DNA of 64,000 bases from CADCVQ01 sp038260305 (GCA_038260305.1 JBBSNY010000001.1:372001-436000), one strand, 5' to 3'; positions 45,543 through 55,155 are shown, counted from the first letter of the stretch. Translations and numbers: made by a program. The notes: generated by a model not told the origin, from the sequence alone.

Positions 45543-46946
45543 TCAGTTCACGTGGACCGTGGGACGCACCGGCAGCAGAGCCGCAAGGGCCACGTTCTCC
45601 AGCGGGTCGAGCACGGAGTGCTGGGCGCACGCCGGGACGAGCGTGCCGGTCTCGGGGTGCGCCATCGCGTAGGAGCAGGCGTGCAGGCGCTCCTGCGTCT
45701 CGCGGATCTTCGGGTCGTCGCTGGTCTCGCCGCGCTGGTTGAGCTCCCAGGCCGGGCGCACGTACTTGGCGTCCATGAAGGCGTGCATGACGTACGTGAT
45801 CGCCTGCGGCTTCTCGCGGCGGATCGTCAGCGGGCCGCCGAGGCGCTTGACGAGGCGCAGCGCCCAGGGCGCTCCGCTGCGCAGCACGGCTGGGTGGCGT
45901 GCGATCGCGCGGGTGGCGCGCACGGCACGCAGCCGCCGCGAGCCGTCCTCGAAGTCCATGCCGCCGAACGCCGCGATGAAGTCTGCGAGCGCCTGGGCGT
46001 CGCGCGGGTCGTCCTCGTCGAGCAGCGTCTCGTAGCGGTCGCCGACGTAGATCCCATGGGCAGTTCGGTTGCAGCGCACGTCGCCGACCTGCTCGGCGTT
46101 GTAGTGCAGGCGCGCGCCGACACCCTCCTCGATGCGCTTCCAGACCTCGTCGGTCGAGAACTCGCGGTAGGCGTCCTTCCAGCGCGCCTGGTTGCCGATG
46201 AAGGCCGCCGGCTGGAAGGAGAACATGCGAAAGCCCATGTGGCGGCAGTCGCGTACGAGTCGCGGGATCTCGTCGACGTTGCGAGGCGTGACGGTGATGT
46301 TGTGCGCGAGGTAGTGCGTGACGCCGTGCTCGCGCTCCAGGCGCTCGAACATCTCGCAGAAGCGCCGGCGGTGCGGGTTCAGCTCGGCCTCGGACGTCAC
46401 GCGCTTGATGCCGCGGCGGCCGAACATCATCGAGTCGAAGTGCCCGGCGAAGGCGAGATGGTCGAAGCGCCGCTCGCCGCTGCGGGGGTCGAGCGCGAGC
46501 GCGACGAGGTACTCGTAGTCGAAGTCGCCGTGCGTCATCGACATCGGCTTGCGGCCGTGGCGGATCATCGCCTGCAGCGCGCGGGCGTGGTCCTCGGCGC
46601 CGAGCAGCGTGACCTCACCGCCGATGAGCTGGGCGTGCTGGCCGGGGCCGCGCAGCTTGCGCAGCAGCGCCATTTGGGCGTCGACCTCGGACGCCGTGTG
46701 GTCGCCGTCGATGCGCACGCGGTTGGCTTCCTTGGCGTGGTAGCACGGCGTGCAGGCGAGGTTGCACTTCGGGAACACCCCGTGCGTCCCCTCGCAGCCG
46801 GTCATGCGCTTGCCGAGCATCTGGTTGGGCTGCTTGACGTGTGCCGGTAGCTCCTCCCACCGCTGCGCGAGCGCGCGCACGAGGTCGGGGTGCTCGGGCC
46901 GCGTCCTGACCTCGAGCTCCCGCAGTCGGGTTCGCAGCGAGGGCAT
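45543..46946 (-). CDS. Radical SAM enzyme of unknown substrate
   Basis: 467 residues. The [4Fe-4S]/SAM motif CNLACTPC has the CxxxCxxC spacing at C61, C65, C68. Other conserved-looking segments are LGKRMTGCEGTHGVFPK before it and IGGEVTLLGAEDHARAL (a GGE-like SAM contact) after it. Extra cysteines occur near the C-terminus (RLHACSYAMAHPETG, LVPACAQHSVLD) and could bind an auxiliary cluster. Monocistronic, divergent from the PadR promoter. No recognisable peptide substrate lies beside it. Confidence 0.85.
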   Translation of the reverse strand: MPSLRTRLRELEVRTRPEHPDLVRALAQRWEELPAHVKQPNQMLGKRMTGCEGTHGVFPKCNLACTPCYHAKEANRVRIDGDHTASEVDAQMALLRKLRGPGQHAQLIGGEVTLLGAEDHARALQAMIRHGRKPMSMTHGDFDYEYLVALALDPRSGERRFDHLAFAGHFDSMMFGRRGIKRVTSEAELNPHRRRFCEMFERLEREHGVTHYLAHNITVTPRNVDEIPRLVRDCRHMGFRMFSFQPAAFIGNQARWKDAYREFSTDEVWKRIEEGVGARLHYNAEQVGDVRCNRTAHGIYVGDRYETLLDEDDPRDAQALADFIAAFGGMDFEDGSRRLRAVRATRAIARHPAVLRSGAPWALRLVKRLGGPLTIRREKPQAITYVMHAFMDAKYVRPAWELNQRGETSDDPKIRETQERLHACSYAMAHPETGTLVPACAQHSVLDPLENVALAALLPVRPTVHVN

Positions 46947-46998
46947 GGCTTGACGCTAGCGCACGTCGGTGCTCGAGAACGAGGCCGTCGCGCCAGAC

Positions 46999-47036
46999 TT
47001 GACGACTACATACCGAGTATGCATACTGCGTATCTA
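46999..47036 (+). promoter_or_regulatory. PadR promoter with overlapping palindromic operator
   Basis: TTGACG (46999-47004) and CATACT (47022-47027) are 17 bp apart. A symmetric ATAC-N3-GTATGCATAC-N3-GTAT palindrome (47010-47033) overlaps the -10 element; paired ATAC/GTAT half-sites are typical PadR operators. Transcription would begin at or next to the ATG at 47036, so the mRNA is probably leaderless. The layout predicts autorepression of the regulator-transporter operon. Confidence 0.6.
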
Positions 47037-47620
47037 TGCCGATCCGCCATGGACTTCTCGCCCTTCTCGAGCGCGGCCCGATGTACGGCTATCAGCTACG
47101 CGCCGAGTTCGAGGCGGCGACGGGCGCGACCTGGCCGCTGAACATCGGGCAGGTCTACACGACGCTCTCGCGCCTTGAACGCGACGGGCTCGTGGAGCCC
47201 CATGCCCCCGACGGTGCGGCGGACGATGGCGATGCCAAGGTCACCTACCGCATCACCGCAGCCGGGCGCGACGAGCTCGGGCACTGGTTCGTCACGCCGC
47301 TGGAACGCTCGAGCCGCCCGCGCGACGAGCTCGCGATCAAGCTCGCGATGGCGCTCACGACGCCCGGCGTCGACGTCCGCGCGATCGTGCAGGCGCAGCG
47401 CAGCTGCACGCTGCGCACGCTGCGCGACCTGACGCGGCTCAAGCTCAAGGCCGACCCGAGCAGCGACGCGGCGTGGCTGCTCGTCAACGAATCGATGATC
47501 TTCCAGGCCGAGGCCGAGGCTCGCTGGCTGGACCACTGCGAGGCGCAGCTCACGGGGAATGGACGGCTGCCGCAATCCCCCACGAACGAGAACGAGAACC
47601 CCACGGAGGTTGCACGATGA
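47036..47620 (+). CDS. PadR-family transcriptional repressor
   Basis: 194 residues. The N-terminal winged helix (GLLALLERGPMYGYQLRAEF, then NIGQVYTTLSRLERDGLV) is classic PadR. The C-terminal helical domain (about 95-175) serves dimerisation and perhaps ligand binding. Its stop overlaps the start of the ABC ATPase gene (ATGA). It should bind the palindrome at its own promoter and release it when the exporter's substrate is present. No Shine-Dalgarno sequence, consistent with leaderless translation. Confidence 0.92.
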   Translation: MPIRHGLLALLERGPMYGYQLRAEFEAATGATWPLNIGQVYTTLSRLERDGLVEPHAPDGAADDGDAKVTYRITAAGRDELGHWFVTPLERSSRPRDELAIKLAMALTTPGVDVRAIVQAQRSCTLRTLRDLTRLKLKADPSSDAAWLLVNESMIFQAEAEARWLDHCEAQLTGNGRLPQSPTNENENPTEVAR

Positions 47621-48342
47621 GTGACTACGTCCTCGAGCTGCGCGCGGTGTCGCGCGTCCACGGATCCGGGGCGACGGCCGTCCACGCCCTGCGCGGAATC
47701 GACCTCGCGGTCGCGCCCGGCGAGCTCGTCGCGGTCATGGGTCCCTCGGGCTCGGGTAAGTCGACGCTGCTGAACCTCGCCGGTGGCCTCGACGTGCCGA
47801 CCGGGGGCGCGGTGCTCGTCGAGGGAACCAATCTCGCGGGACTGTCGCCGAGGGACCTCGCCGCCCAGCGCCGGCGGGGGATCGGCTACGTCTTTCAGGA
47901 CTTCAACCTGATCCCGGCGCTGACGGCGGCGGAGAACGTCGCGCTCCCGCGCGAGCTCGACGGCGTCGGCACCCGCAAGAGCCGCGCGGAGGCCGTGGCC
48001 GCCCTCGGCGAGGTCGGGCTCGCCGACATCGCCGACCGCTTCCCCGACGAGATCTCCGGCGGTCAGCGCCAGCGCGTCGCCATCGCCCGCGCGCTGATCG
48101 GCCCGCGCCGGCTCGTGCTCGCCGACGAGCCGACCGGCGCGCTCGACAGCCAGAGCGGCGAGGCGGTGCTGCGGCTGTTGCGCGCGCGCTGCGATGCCGG
48201 TGCGTCGGGCGTGCTCGTCACGCATGAGGCGCGCCTCGCCGGTTGGGCCGATCGCGTCGTCTTCCTGCGCGACGGCGACATCGTGGACGACACCGGCCGC
48301 GCCGCACCGCTGGCGGCGCTGGCGCCCGAGGGCGCGGCATGA
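47617..48342 (+). CDS. ABC transporter ATPase, MacB/LolD-like
   Basis: 241 residues. Walker A GPSGSGKST, Q-loop VFQDFNLIPAL, signature ISGGQRQR, Walker B LVLADEPTGALD and switch His in LVTHEARLA are all present. It belongs to the MacB/LolD/FtsE class that pairs with FtsX-type permeases. Overlaps PadR upstream and the permease downstream by ATGA, forming a tightly coupled three-gene operon. Confidence 0.93.
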   Translation: MSDYVLELRAVSRVHGSGATAVHALRGIDLAVAPGELVAVMGPSGSGKSTLLNLAGGLDVPTGGAVLVEGTNLAGLSPRDLAAQRRRGIGYVFQDFNLIPALTAAENVALPRELDGVGTRKSRAEAVAALGEVGLADIADRFPDEISGGQRQRVAIARALIGPRRLVLADEPTGALDSQSGEAVLRLLRARCDAGASGVLVTHEARLAGWADRVVFLRDGDIVDDTGRAAPLAALAPEGAA

Positions 48343-51065
48343 GTCACTGGCGCCCCGCACTGCGCATCGCGCGGCGCACCGTTCTGCGCAGCCCCTCGCG
48401 CTCGCTGCTGATCGCGATCCTCGTCGGCCTGCCGGTCGCCGGCGCGACGTACGCCGACCTCATCGCGCGCAGCTTCAACTCGACCGAGCGCGTGACGCGG
48501 CGGCTCATCGGCGCCTCCGACGGCGCCGTCACGGTCACCGGCCTCGCAACGCTGCCGGGCGGCTACAACCCGCGTTGGCTCGTCTCCGGCTACAGCGTGC
48601 CGGCCGGCGCCCGTCATGACGTGTCGCGGGCCGAGATCGCGGCCCTGCTGCCGCCCGGCACGCGGCTCGTGCCGATGGCGCTGCAGCGCCAAGTCACCTT
48701 GCAGCAGGGCGAGCGCATCGTGCGTACGACGATGCTCATCGGCGACGTCCGTGAGCCGCTGTATCGCAACGTGATGCGCCTGGAGGACTCCACCCCCGCG
48801 CCCGGCCCCGACAACGTGCTAGTCACGCGCAGGCTCGCCGAGCGGCTGCGGCTCCTCGACCACGGCCACCTGCGCCCGGGGGCGACCCTTACGCCGATGG
48901 GTGACCCGACGTCCCGCGTCGCCGGGCTCGTCGTCAACCCCACCTGCCTGTCGTGCGAGCAGATCGTCGCGGCGCCGTCCGCGCCGATCGTCGCCGTCAC
49001 TCGCGGGTCGCGCGCGCACGACACGACCCTCGCCTACGGCACGACGGAACCGACCTACCTCGTCGACCTCCCCGACGGCACCGACGACAGCGTGCTCGGC
49101 GGCACGCTCGCCGCTCACGGCCTCGCCTTGACGACCCGCGACGGGCTCCTGCATCCGCCGCCGTCGGGCGGCCGCTTCGACATCGCCGACCCCGACACGC
49201 AGCGCGCCGCCGCGCTCGTCGCGATCATCGTCGCGCTCGGCCTGCTCGAGGTCGTGCTGCTCGCGGGCACGGCGTTCGCCGTCGGCGCGCGCCGCCAGCT
49301 GCGCGAGCTCGGCCTCGTCGCCGCCGGCGGCGGCAGCCCCCGCGACGTCCGCCGGATCGTGCTCGCGCAGGGCCTCGTCCTGGGCGCGATCGGCGCCGTC
49401 ATCGGCATCGCGATCGGCGCTGGGATCGCGCTGGCGGGGCGCTCGGTGTGGGAGCGATATGCCGACTTCGAGATCGCGAGCTGGCATTTCGGTCCGTTCG
49501 AGATCGCCGGCGCGGGCCTCGTCGGCCTGTTCTCCGGGCTCGCCGCAGCATTCGTCCCGGCCGTCGGCGCCGGCCGTATGCGGCCGGTCAACGCGCTCGC
49601 CGGGCGCTTCCGCGTCGCGGTCCGCGCGCGCCGACGCAACACGTTCATCGGGCTCGGCCTCGTGCTCGCCGGCATCGTGCTTGGCCTCGTCGGCGCCCAC
49701 CAGCTCGCCGGCGACTTCGCCGCCTACGACCGCGCGCTGGCCGAGGTCAAGCGCACCGGTCGCTTCCTCCAGACCCCCGGCTCGGACGGCTCGACGACGC
49801 TCGTCATCGTCAGCGCGACGCTCGCGATCATCGGCCTCGTGCTGCTCGCGCCGGCGCTGATCGGCTGGATCGCCCGCATCGGCGGGCGCCTGCCGCTGTC
49901 CGCGCGGCTCGCGGTACGCGACGCCGAGCGCCAGCGCCACCGCACCGGCCCGGCGACGAGCGCGATCGTCATCGCCGTGACCGGCTCGGTCCTGCTCGCC
50001 TCGCTGCTCGCCGGGCGCTTCCACGCCGACGACCTGCGTTACGTCCCGGCGCTGCCGGCGAACACGATCTCCGTCATGCGCGGCGACAGCACGACGAGCG
50101 CGATGCTGCTCGCCGGTCGCCGGGCGGCGCAGCTGCTGCCGGGCGGGCGCAGCCTGACGGTGACGGCCGCGGCCGAGCGGCCACGGCGCGGCGCGCACGA
50201 CGAGCCGCAGCAGCAGGTCCAGCTCGTGTCGGTCGCGCCGAGCGAGCAGGACCCGTGTCCCCCCGGCGGTGGCTGCAACTTCTTCGTCCAGGCTCGCAGC
50301 GGTGGCGTCGCGATCGGCGGCGACGACGCGGTCACGCGGCTCGTCGCCGGCCCGGGCTACGACGACGCGGCACGGCGGGCGCTGGCGGACGGAAAGCTGC
50401 TCGTCTTCGACACGTCGCAGCTCGATGCCTCAGGTCAGGCGACCGTGGCCACGCGCGACGGCGAGATCCAGCTTGCGGCCCACGTCGTGCGCACCGATCG
50501 CGCGTACGCACGGCTGCCGGCGGCACTGATCTCCGCGGACGCGGCCAGAGCGCACGGCTGGCGGCCCGCGACGGACTCGGTGCTCGTGAGCTTCGCGCCC
50601 GTCGCCACGCGCGACGACGTCGACGCGGCGATCACGCGTGTCGTGGAGACGGGCGCATTCGCCGCCTACGACGACGGCCTCGACGAGCGCCGCAATCTCG
50701 TCCTGCTGCTGATCGCTGCCGCGTCGGCGCTCGTCACGCTGATCGGCGTCGCGATCTCGATCGCGCTGTCAGCGGCCGAGGGTCGTGCCGACATCGCGAC
50801 GCTGGCGGCCGTCGGCGCGCCTCCCGGGCGCCGCCGGGCGCTGCTCGCTTGCCAGGCGCTGCTCGTCGGCGGGCTCGGCTGCCTGCTCGGCGTCGGGATG
50901 GGGATGTTCATCGCGTACACGGCGCGCGCCACGACCGGCTCGCCGGACTTCGTCGTGCCGTGGGCGAACCTCGTCGCGACCGCTGTCGGCGTGCCGCTGC
51001 TGGCCGCGCTCGTGGCGGCGGCATCCACGCACGGGCGCTTGGCGCTCGTGCGCCGGGCCGACTGA
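48339..51065 (+). CDS. FtsX-like permease of the PadR-controlled exporter
   Basis: 908 residues. One N-terminal helix (SLLIAILVGLPVAGATYADL), a large extracytoplasmic domain (about 50-310), an FtsX core with three to four helices (about 325-450), two further helices (near 455-535), a second extracytoplasmic domain and three C-terminal helices. This duplicated FtsX layout is usual for actinobacterial BceB-like exporters of peptides or lipids. With the ATPase it likely exports an antimicrobial or lipid. Ends 8 bp from the converging glycosyltransferase. Confidence 0.9.
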   Translation: MSHWRPALRIARRTVLRSPSRSLLIAILVGLPVAGATYADLIARSFNSTERVTRRLIGASDGAVTVTGLATLPGGYNPRWLVSGYSVPAGARHDVSRAEIAALLPPGTRLVPMALQRQVTLQQGERIVRTTMLIGDVREPLYRNVMRLEDSTPAPGPDNVLVTRRLAERLRLLDHGHLRPGATLTPMGDPTSRVAGLVVNPTCLSCEQIVAAPSAPIVAVTRGSRAHDTTLAYGTTEPTYLVDLPDGTDDSVLGGTLAAHGLALTTRDGLLHPPPSGGRFDIADPDTQRAAALVAIIVALGLLEVVLLAGTAFAVGARRQLRELGLVAAGGGSPRDVRRIVLAQGLVLGAIGAVIGIAIGAGIALAGRSVWERYADFEIASWHFGPFEIAGAGLVGLFSGLAAAFVPAVGAGRMRPVNALAGRFRVAVRARRRNTFIGLGLVLAGIVLGLVGAHQLAGDFAAYDRALAEVKRTGRFLQTPGSDGSTTLVIVSATLAIIGLVLLAPALIGWIARIGGRLPLSARLAVRDAERQRHRTGPATSAIVIAVTGSVLLASLLAGRFHADDLRYVPALPANTISVMRGDSTTSAMLLAGRRAAQLLPGGRSLTVTAAAERPRRGAHDEPQQQVQLVSVAPSEQDPCPPGGGCNFFVQARSGGVAIGGDDAVTRLVAGPGYDDAARRALADGKLLVFDTSQLDASGQATVATRDGEIQLAAHVVRTDRAYARLPAALISADAARAHGWRPATDSVLVSFAPVATRDDVDAAITRVVETGAFAAYDDGLDERRNLVLLLIAAASALVTLIGVAISIALSAAEGRADIATLAAVGAPPGRRRALLACQALLVGGLGCLLGVGMGMFIAYTARATTGSPDFVVPWANLVATAVGVPLLAALVAAASTHGRLALVRRAD

Positions 51066-51073
51066 GCTCCAGT

Positions 51074-51766
51074 TCAGCGCACGATCCGGTACAGCCGCAC
51101 GAGCCGGCCTGGCGAGACGCCCGCGACGTACAGCCAGCGGATGAGGAACCAGGCGAGCACCGTGCGCGGGATCCCCATCGCTCGCCAGCGCCGCGACGAT
51201 GTCGTCGCCGGGCCGGGCAGGCAGCGCGTGCGGCCAACTCGCTCAAGGCGCCGGACGAAGTCGTAGTCGTCCATGATCGGGATCTCGAGATAGCCGCCGA
51301 GCAGCTCGAACGTCTCGCGCCGGACCCACACCGAGGAGTCGCCGTAGTAGAAGCGGTGCCGGCGCTGGAACGCATAGACCGCGCCGAGCACGCGCTCAAA
51401 GGTCCCGGCGCCGTCGAAGCGCAGCGCGAAGTTGCCGCCGACGACGGTGGCCGTGCGCCACGCGTCGGCGAGCGAGGCGTAGGCGTCGACCGGCAGCCGG
51501 CTGTCGGCATGCAGGAACACGAGCACGTCGCCGGACGCGACGCGTCCGCCGGCGTTGAGCTGGGCCGCGCGGCCGCCGCGGGCCTCGAGCACGATCGGCG
51601 CGCCGCCATGCCCTCGGGCAAGCGCGGTCGTCGCGTCGCGCGAGCCGCCGTCGATGACGATGACCTCCCAGCGTCCGGGCAGGGCGGCGAGCGCGTCGAG
51701 CAGCGCCGGCAGCTCGCGCTCCTCGTCGAGCGTCGGGATCAGGATGGAGACGAGCGGGGACGTCAC
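51074..51766 (-). CDS. Family 2 glycosyltransferase, TIGR04283-like
   Basis: 230 residues. GT-A fold start SILIPTLDEERELPALLDAL, IDGGSRDAT, metal-binding ADS in VLVFLHADSRLP, and acceptor region YYGDSSVWVRRETFELLGGY. The pattern is that of the TIGR04283 rSAM/selenodomain-associated transferase, often annotated as an arsenosugar biosynthesis glycosyltransferase. The C-terminus has one hydrophobic stretch (TVLAWFLIRWLYVAG) that may touch the membrane. It follows the metallophosphoesterase-radical SAM gene by 23 bp, same strand, so likely one operon. Confidence 0.85.
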   Translation of the reverse strand: MTSPLVSILIPTLDEERELPALLDALAALPGRWEVIVIDGGSRDATTALARGHGGAPIVLEARGGRAAQLNAGGRVASGDVLVFLHADSRLPVDAYASLADAWRTATVVGGNFALRFDGAGTFERVLGAVYAFQRRHRFYYGDSSVWVRRETFELLGGYLEIPIMDDYDFVRRLERVGRTRCLPGPATTSSRRWRAMGIPRTVLAWFLIRWLYVAGVSPGRLVRLYRIVR

Positions 51767-51789
51767 GGTGCGTCACGCATGAGCCAGGC

Positions 51790-53499
51790 TCAGACCGCGC
51801 AGGCAAACGCCCGCGGCAGCGAGCCGTCGGCCTGGCGTAGCACGAGGAAGCGCTCGACGATGAGCCGCTTGGCCTCGGCGAGCGACACCTCGCCGCGCGC
51901 CACGAGGAAGTCCGGGCTCGATCCCAGGTCGGCGCCGACGGGATGCCAGTGCGCGCCGTCGGCGGTGATCGTCAGCTCGGGCACCATGACGGCGTCGGAG
52001 ACCTCGATCGCCAGCGCGGCTGCGTCCGCGCCGGCATCGGCGGCGAAGCCGCGCCCGACGAGCGGCCGCACGGCGAAGTCCTCGCCACGGATGCCGAGCC
52101 CGTGGAGCGCGGCGCGCAGCTCCTCGACCTCGGCGCTGTTGTCCGGGGTCTCGGTCATCGCGACGCGCAGCGGCAGGCCGAGCCCGGCCGCATAGCGCAG
52201 CCCGTCCATCGCCTTGACCCATGAGCCGGCGCCGCGCCAGCGGTCGTGCGTCTGCGCGCTGGCGCCGTCGATCGAGGACTGCAGCGTCAGGCCGGGACGG
52301 CCCGCCAGCCGCGCGAGCGCGTCGCGCCGACGGCCGCTGAAGAGCATCGCGTTCGTCAGCACGACCGTCGGCATACGCGCGCTCGCGTACTCGATCATCG
52401 CCACGATGTCCGGGTGCACGAACGGCTCGCCACCGGTCAGGTAGAGCTCCTCGAAGCCCTCGCTCAGCGCCTCGTCGACGAGCGCGGCGAAGCGCTCGGG
52501 AGCGAGCAGGCGCTTGCGTGCCGACGGCGAGCTCGCGACGACGCAGTAGTCGCAGGCGAGGTTGCAATGGAAGTTCGAATACACCCACAGCCGTGGCGGG
52601 AACAACGCCGTGCCGAACAGCGACACGACGGGCCGCCCGTCGTCTGCCGGGGCCGGCGCGTCGGCGGCCCAGCCGGCGCCATCGACGGCGAAGCCCGTCG
52701 GCAGCGCCTCGCGGTAGACGTGGTAGGCGCCGCGGGCGCGCTCGCGCGGCGGCACGACCTCCAGGCACGTCGTCCACCAGCCGGTCTCGATCGTCTCGAC
52801 GAACGGCTCGGGCAGCCCGGCCGCCCGCATCGAAGCTGCCTGCGCGCGCCAGTCGTAGCGCAGCGCGACGAGCTCGACACGCTCGATCGCGCCGTCGGCG
52901 AGGTCGATCACCGCGTACCAGACGTCCGTGCGCCCGTCGTTCGCCGGCCGCCCGATCGCGCCGACGTTCACGATCAACGAGCCGCCGACCTCGCGCTGCC
53001 ACGGGATGCCGGTGTGCGTGCACAGCAGCAGGCGTGCCCCGGAAGCCCGCACCCGCGGCGCCAGCTCCTCGTCGTCGAGCGATTCCCACATGAAGTCGTT
53101 GATCGCCAACGGCGAGCCGTGGACCATGTGCACGTCGACGCCGCCGATCTCCGCGCGCAGTTCACCCGGCAGCTCGCGCATCCAGGCGGCGAACGCGGGC
53201 GAGGTGTGCGCCCGCGTGTAGTCGTACATGAGCTGCGCGTAGTGGTTGTCACGCTCGTCGGAATAGCCGCAGCCGCAGTCCGCGTCGCCGCGGCCGATGG
53301 CGACGTCGTAGTTGCCGGCGATCGTCGTCGCGGCGAGCTCGGCGAGCAGCGGTTCGACGGCGTCGCACTCGGCGCCGAAGCCGCCGAGGTCGCCGAGGCA
53401 GTAGACCGCATCGCATTCGCGCGCCCGCGAGTCGTCCGCCAGCGCGCGAAGTGCGTAGGGGTTTGCGTAGACACCGCCGAACACGGCAAGCCTGGTCAT
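51790..53499 (-). CDS. Metallophosphoesterase-radical SAM fusion
   Basis: 569 residues, two domains. Residues 1-250 are metallophosphoesterase-like: YCLGDLGGFG, AGNYDVAIG, VHGSP and CTHTGIPWQ match the family's GD, GNHD, H and GHTH blocks, but the first DxH motif is replaced by GGVYANP and GNHD by GNYD. Residues 300-569 form a radical SAM domain: CNLACDYC gives C312, C316, C319, followed by LTGGEPFVHPD. The metallophosphoesterase part resembles those near arsenosugar/rSAM-selenodomain genes. ATG at 53499; the upstream open frame lacks homology. Head-to-head with the flavoprotein gene (55 bp). Confidence 0.82.
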   Translation of the reverse strand: MTRLAVFGGVYANPYALRALADDSRARECDAVYCLGDLGGFGAECDAVEPLLAELAATTIAGNYDVAIGRGDADCGCGYSDERDNHYAQLMYDYTRAHTSPAFAAWMRELPGELRAEIGGVDVHMVHGSPLAINDFMWESLDDEELAPRVRASGARLLLCTHTGIPWQREVGGSLIVNVGAIGRPANDGRTDVWYAVIDLADGAIERVELVALRYDWRAQAASMRAAGLPEPFVETIETGWWTTCLEVVPPRERARGAYHVYREALPTGFAVDGAGWAADAPAPADDGRPVVSLFGTALFPPRLWVYSNFHCNLACDYCVVASSPSARKRLLAPERFAALVDEALSEGFEELYLTGGEPFVHPDIVAMIEYASARMPTVVLTNAMLFSGRRRDALARLAGRPGLTLQSSIDGASAQTHDRWRGAGSWVKAMDGLRYAAGLGLPLRVAMTETPDNSAEVEELRAALHGLGIRGEDFAVRPLVGRGFAADAGADAAALAIEVSDAVMVPELTITADGAHWHPVGADLGSSPDFLVARGEVSLAEAKRLIVERFLVLRQADGSLPRAFACAV

Positions 53500-53554
53500 G
53501 CTTCGAAGTATGGTGCGCGGCGCGACCGCGACGAGATCACGTGAGGGGAAGTTC

Positions 53555-54739
53555 ATGCCGGATATCGCCATCCTGGGAGCAGGCCCGATCGGGCTTGAGG
53601 CAGCGCTCGCCGCGGCACAGCGCGGCCATGACTTCACCGTCTACGAGGCCGCCGCCGGCGTCGGCGGTCACGTGCGCTCCTGGGGACACGTGCGGACCTT
53701 CACCCCGTGGTCGATGAACGTCTCGCCGCGGATGCGCGCCGCCGTGCCCGACGCCCCGGCCGGCGCGGTGCTGCCGACCGGCGACGAGCTCGCCGACGGA
53801 CTGCTCGAGCCGGTCGCCGCCCTGCCCGAGCTCGCCGGGCACATCCGTCTCGCGACGCGGGTTCAGGCCGTCGGGCGAGAGGGGCTGCTCAAGCACGAGG
53901 CGATCGGCGATCCGCGGCGCGCGGCGCGGCCGTTTCGTCTGCTCGTCACCCGCCCCGACGGGCGCGAGCGGATCGACCACGCCGACGTCGTCATCGACGC
54001 GACCGGCACCTACGGCACCCCCAACCGGCTCGGCGACGGTGGCATCGACGCCGTCAACGAGCGGGCGTTCGAGGATCGCATCGAGCGCTACGTACCGCGC
54101 TTTCGGTCACACCCGGGGCTGTGGGCCGGCCGCACGATCCTGCTGACCGGCTCCGGGCACTCGGCGCAGACCGCGGCCCGCGAGCTCGCCCGCTTCGCGC
54201 GTGACGCGCCCGGCACACAGGTCGTATGGGCCGTGCGCAGCGCCGCACCCGACTGGGGGACCGTGCAGGACGACCCGCTGCCCGAGCGCGCGGCACTGAA
54301 CGCTGCCGCCGCCGCCCTCGCCGGCGGCGCGTCCGAGCACGTGACGCTGCGCCCCGGCTGCGTCACGGAGGCGCTGCATGGGCGCGACGGGCGGATCGCC
54401 GTGACGCTGCGAAACGGCGCGCCCGACGAGCTCGAGGTCGACCGCGTCCTGGCGCTCAACGGCGGCGTCGGCGACCACCGGCTCTACCGCCAGCTCCAGG
54501 TCCACGAGTGCTACGCGACCTCGGGCCCGATGAACCTCGCGGCGGCCCTGCTCGGCGAAGGTGGTGCAGACTGTCTGGCGGTGGCCTCACACGGTCCGGA
54601 CACGCTGCGCAATCCCGAGCCCGGTTTCTTCATCCTCGGCGCCAAGTCCTATGGGCGCAACAGCCGGTTCCTGCTGCGAACGGGTTGGCAGCAGGTCGAC
54701 GACGTCTTCGAATCCCTGATCGAACAAGGAGCGCACTAA
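53555..54739 (+). CDS. FAD/NAD(P)-dependent oxidoreductase
   Basis: 394 residues. FAD-binding AILGAGPIGLEAALAAAQRG at the N-terminus; second dinucleotide fold ILLTGSGHSAQTAARELARF near residue 195; closing PGFFILGAKSYGRNSRFLL. The architecture is that of flavin monooxygenase-like or CzcO-like flavoproteins. ATG at 53555 follows GAGGGGAAG. First gene of a plus-strand trio with cupin and CDP-alcohol phosphatidyltransferase. Substrate unknown. Confidence 0.85.
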   Translation: MPDIAILGAGPIGLEAALAAAQRGHDFTVYEAAAGVGGHVRSWGHVRTFTPWSMNVSPRMRAAVPDAPAGAVLPTGDELADGLLEPVAALPELAGHIRLATRVQAVGREGLLKHEAIGDPRRAARPFRLLVTRPDGRERIDHADVVIDATGTYGTPNRLGDGGIDAVNERAFEDRIERYVPRFRSHPGLWAGRTILLTGSGHSAQTAARELARFARDAPGTQVVWAVRSAAPDWGTVQDDPLPERAALNAAAAALAGGASEHVTLRPGCVTEALHGRDGRIAVTLRNGAPDELEVDRVLALNGGVGDHRLYRQLQVHECYATSGPMNLAAALLGEGGADCLAVASHGPDTLRNPEPGFFILGAKSYGRNSRFLLRTGWQQVDDVFESLIEQGAH

Positions 54740-54741
54740 CG

Positions 54742-55155
54742 ATGGCACTAGCCGATTACACGGTTGCGAAGATCGACGAGCTGGAGGGCTTCTACAACGG
54801 GCTCTTCCTGAAGGCGCGCGCCGCACTCGGCGTGACGGCCTTCGGCCTGTCGATCGTCGACATCCCGCCGCATTCGGTGCACTACCCCGAGCACAACCAC
54901 CCGAGCGGCCAGGAGGAGGTCCTGATCTGCATCGCGGGCTTCGGCCGGCTCGTCCTCAACGAGGGCGTCGAGTTCGTCGACCTCGAGCCGGGCGTCATGG
55001 TCCGCATCGGGGCGAAGACGAAGCGCACGATCCAGGTCGGCGACGAGGGGCTGCGCGCGGTCGCGATCGGCGGCACGCCCGGCGAGGCCTTTACGCCGCT
55101 GCCCTACACCGAGATCGGCGCGATCGATCCGCTGACGAAGCGTCCGGGCACCTGA
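54742..55155 (+). CDS. Cupin-domain protein
   Basis: 137 residues with a single double-stranded beta-helix (cupin 2). Motif 1 is seen in PPHSVHYPEHNHPSGQEEVL and IAGFGRLVLNEG, motif 2 in VDLEPGVMVRIG. The His cluster could bind one metal. Starts 2 bp after the flavoprotein stop. Might be a small isomerase, dioxygenase or binding protein in the same pathway. Confidence 0.85.
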   Translation: MALADYTVAKIDELEGFYNGLFLKARAALGVTAFGLSIVDIPPHSVHYPEHNHPSGQEEVLICIAGFGRLVLNEGVEFVDLEPGVMVRIGAKTKRTIQVGDEGLRAVAIGGTPGEAFTPLPYTEIGAIDPLTKRPGT

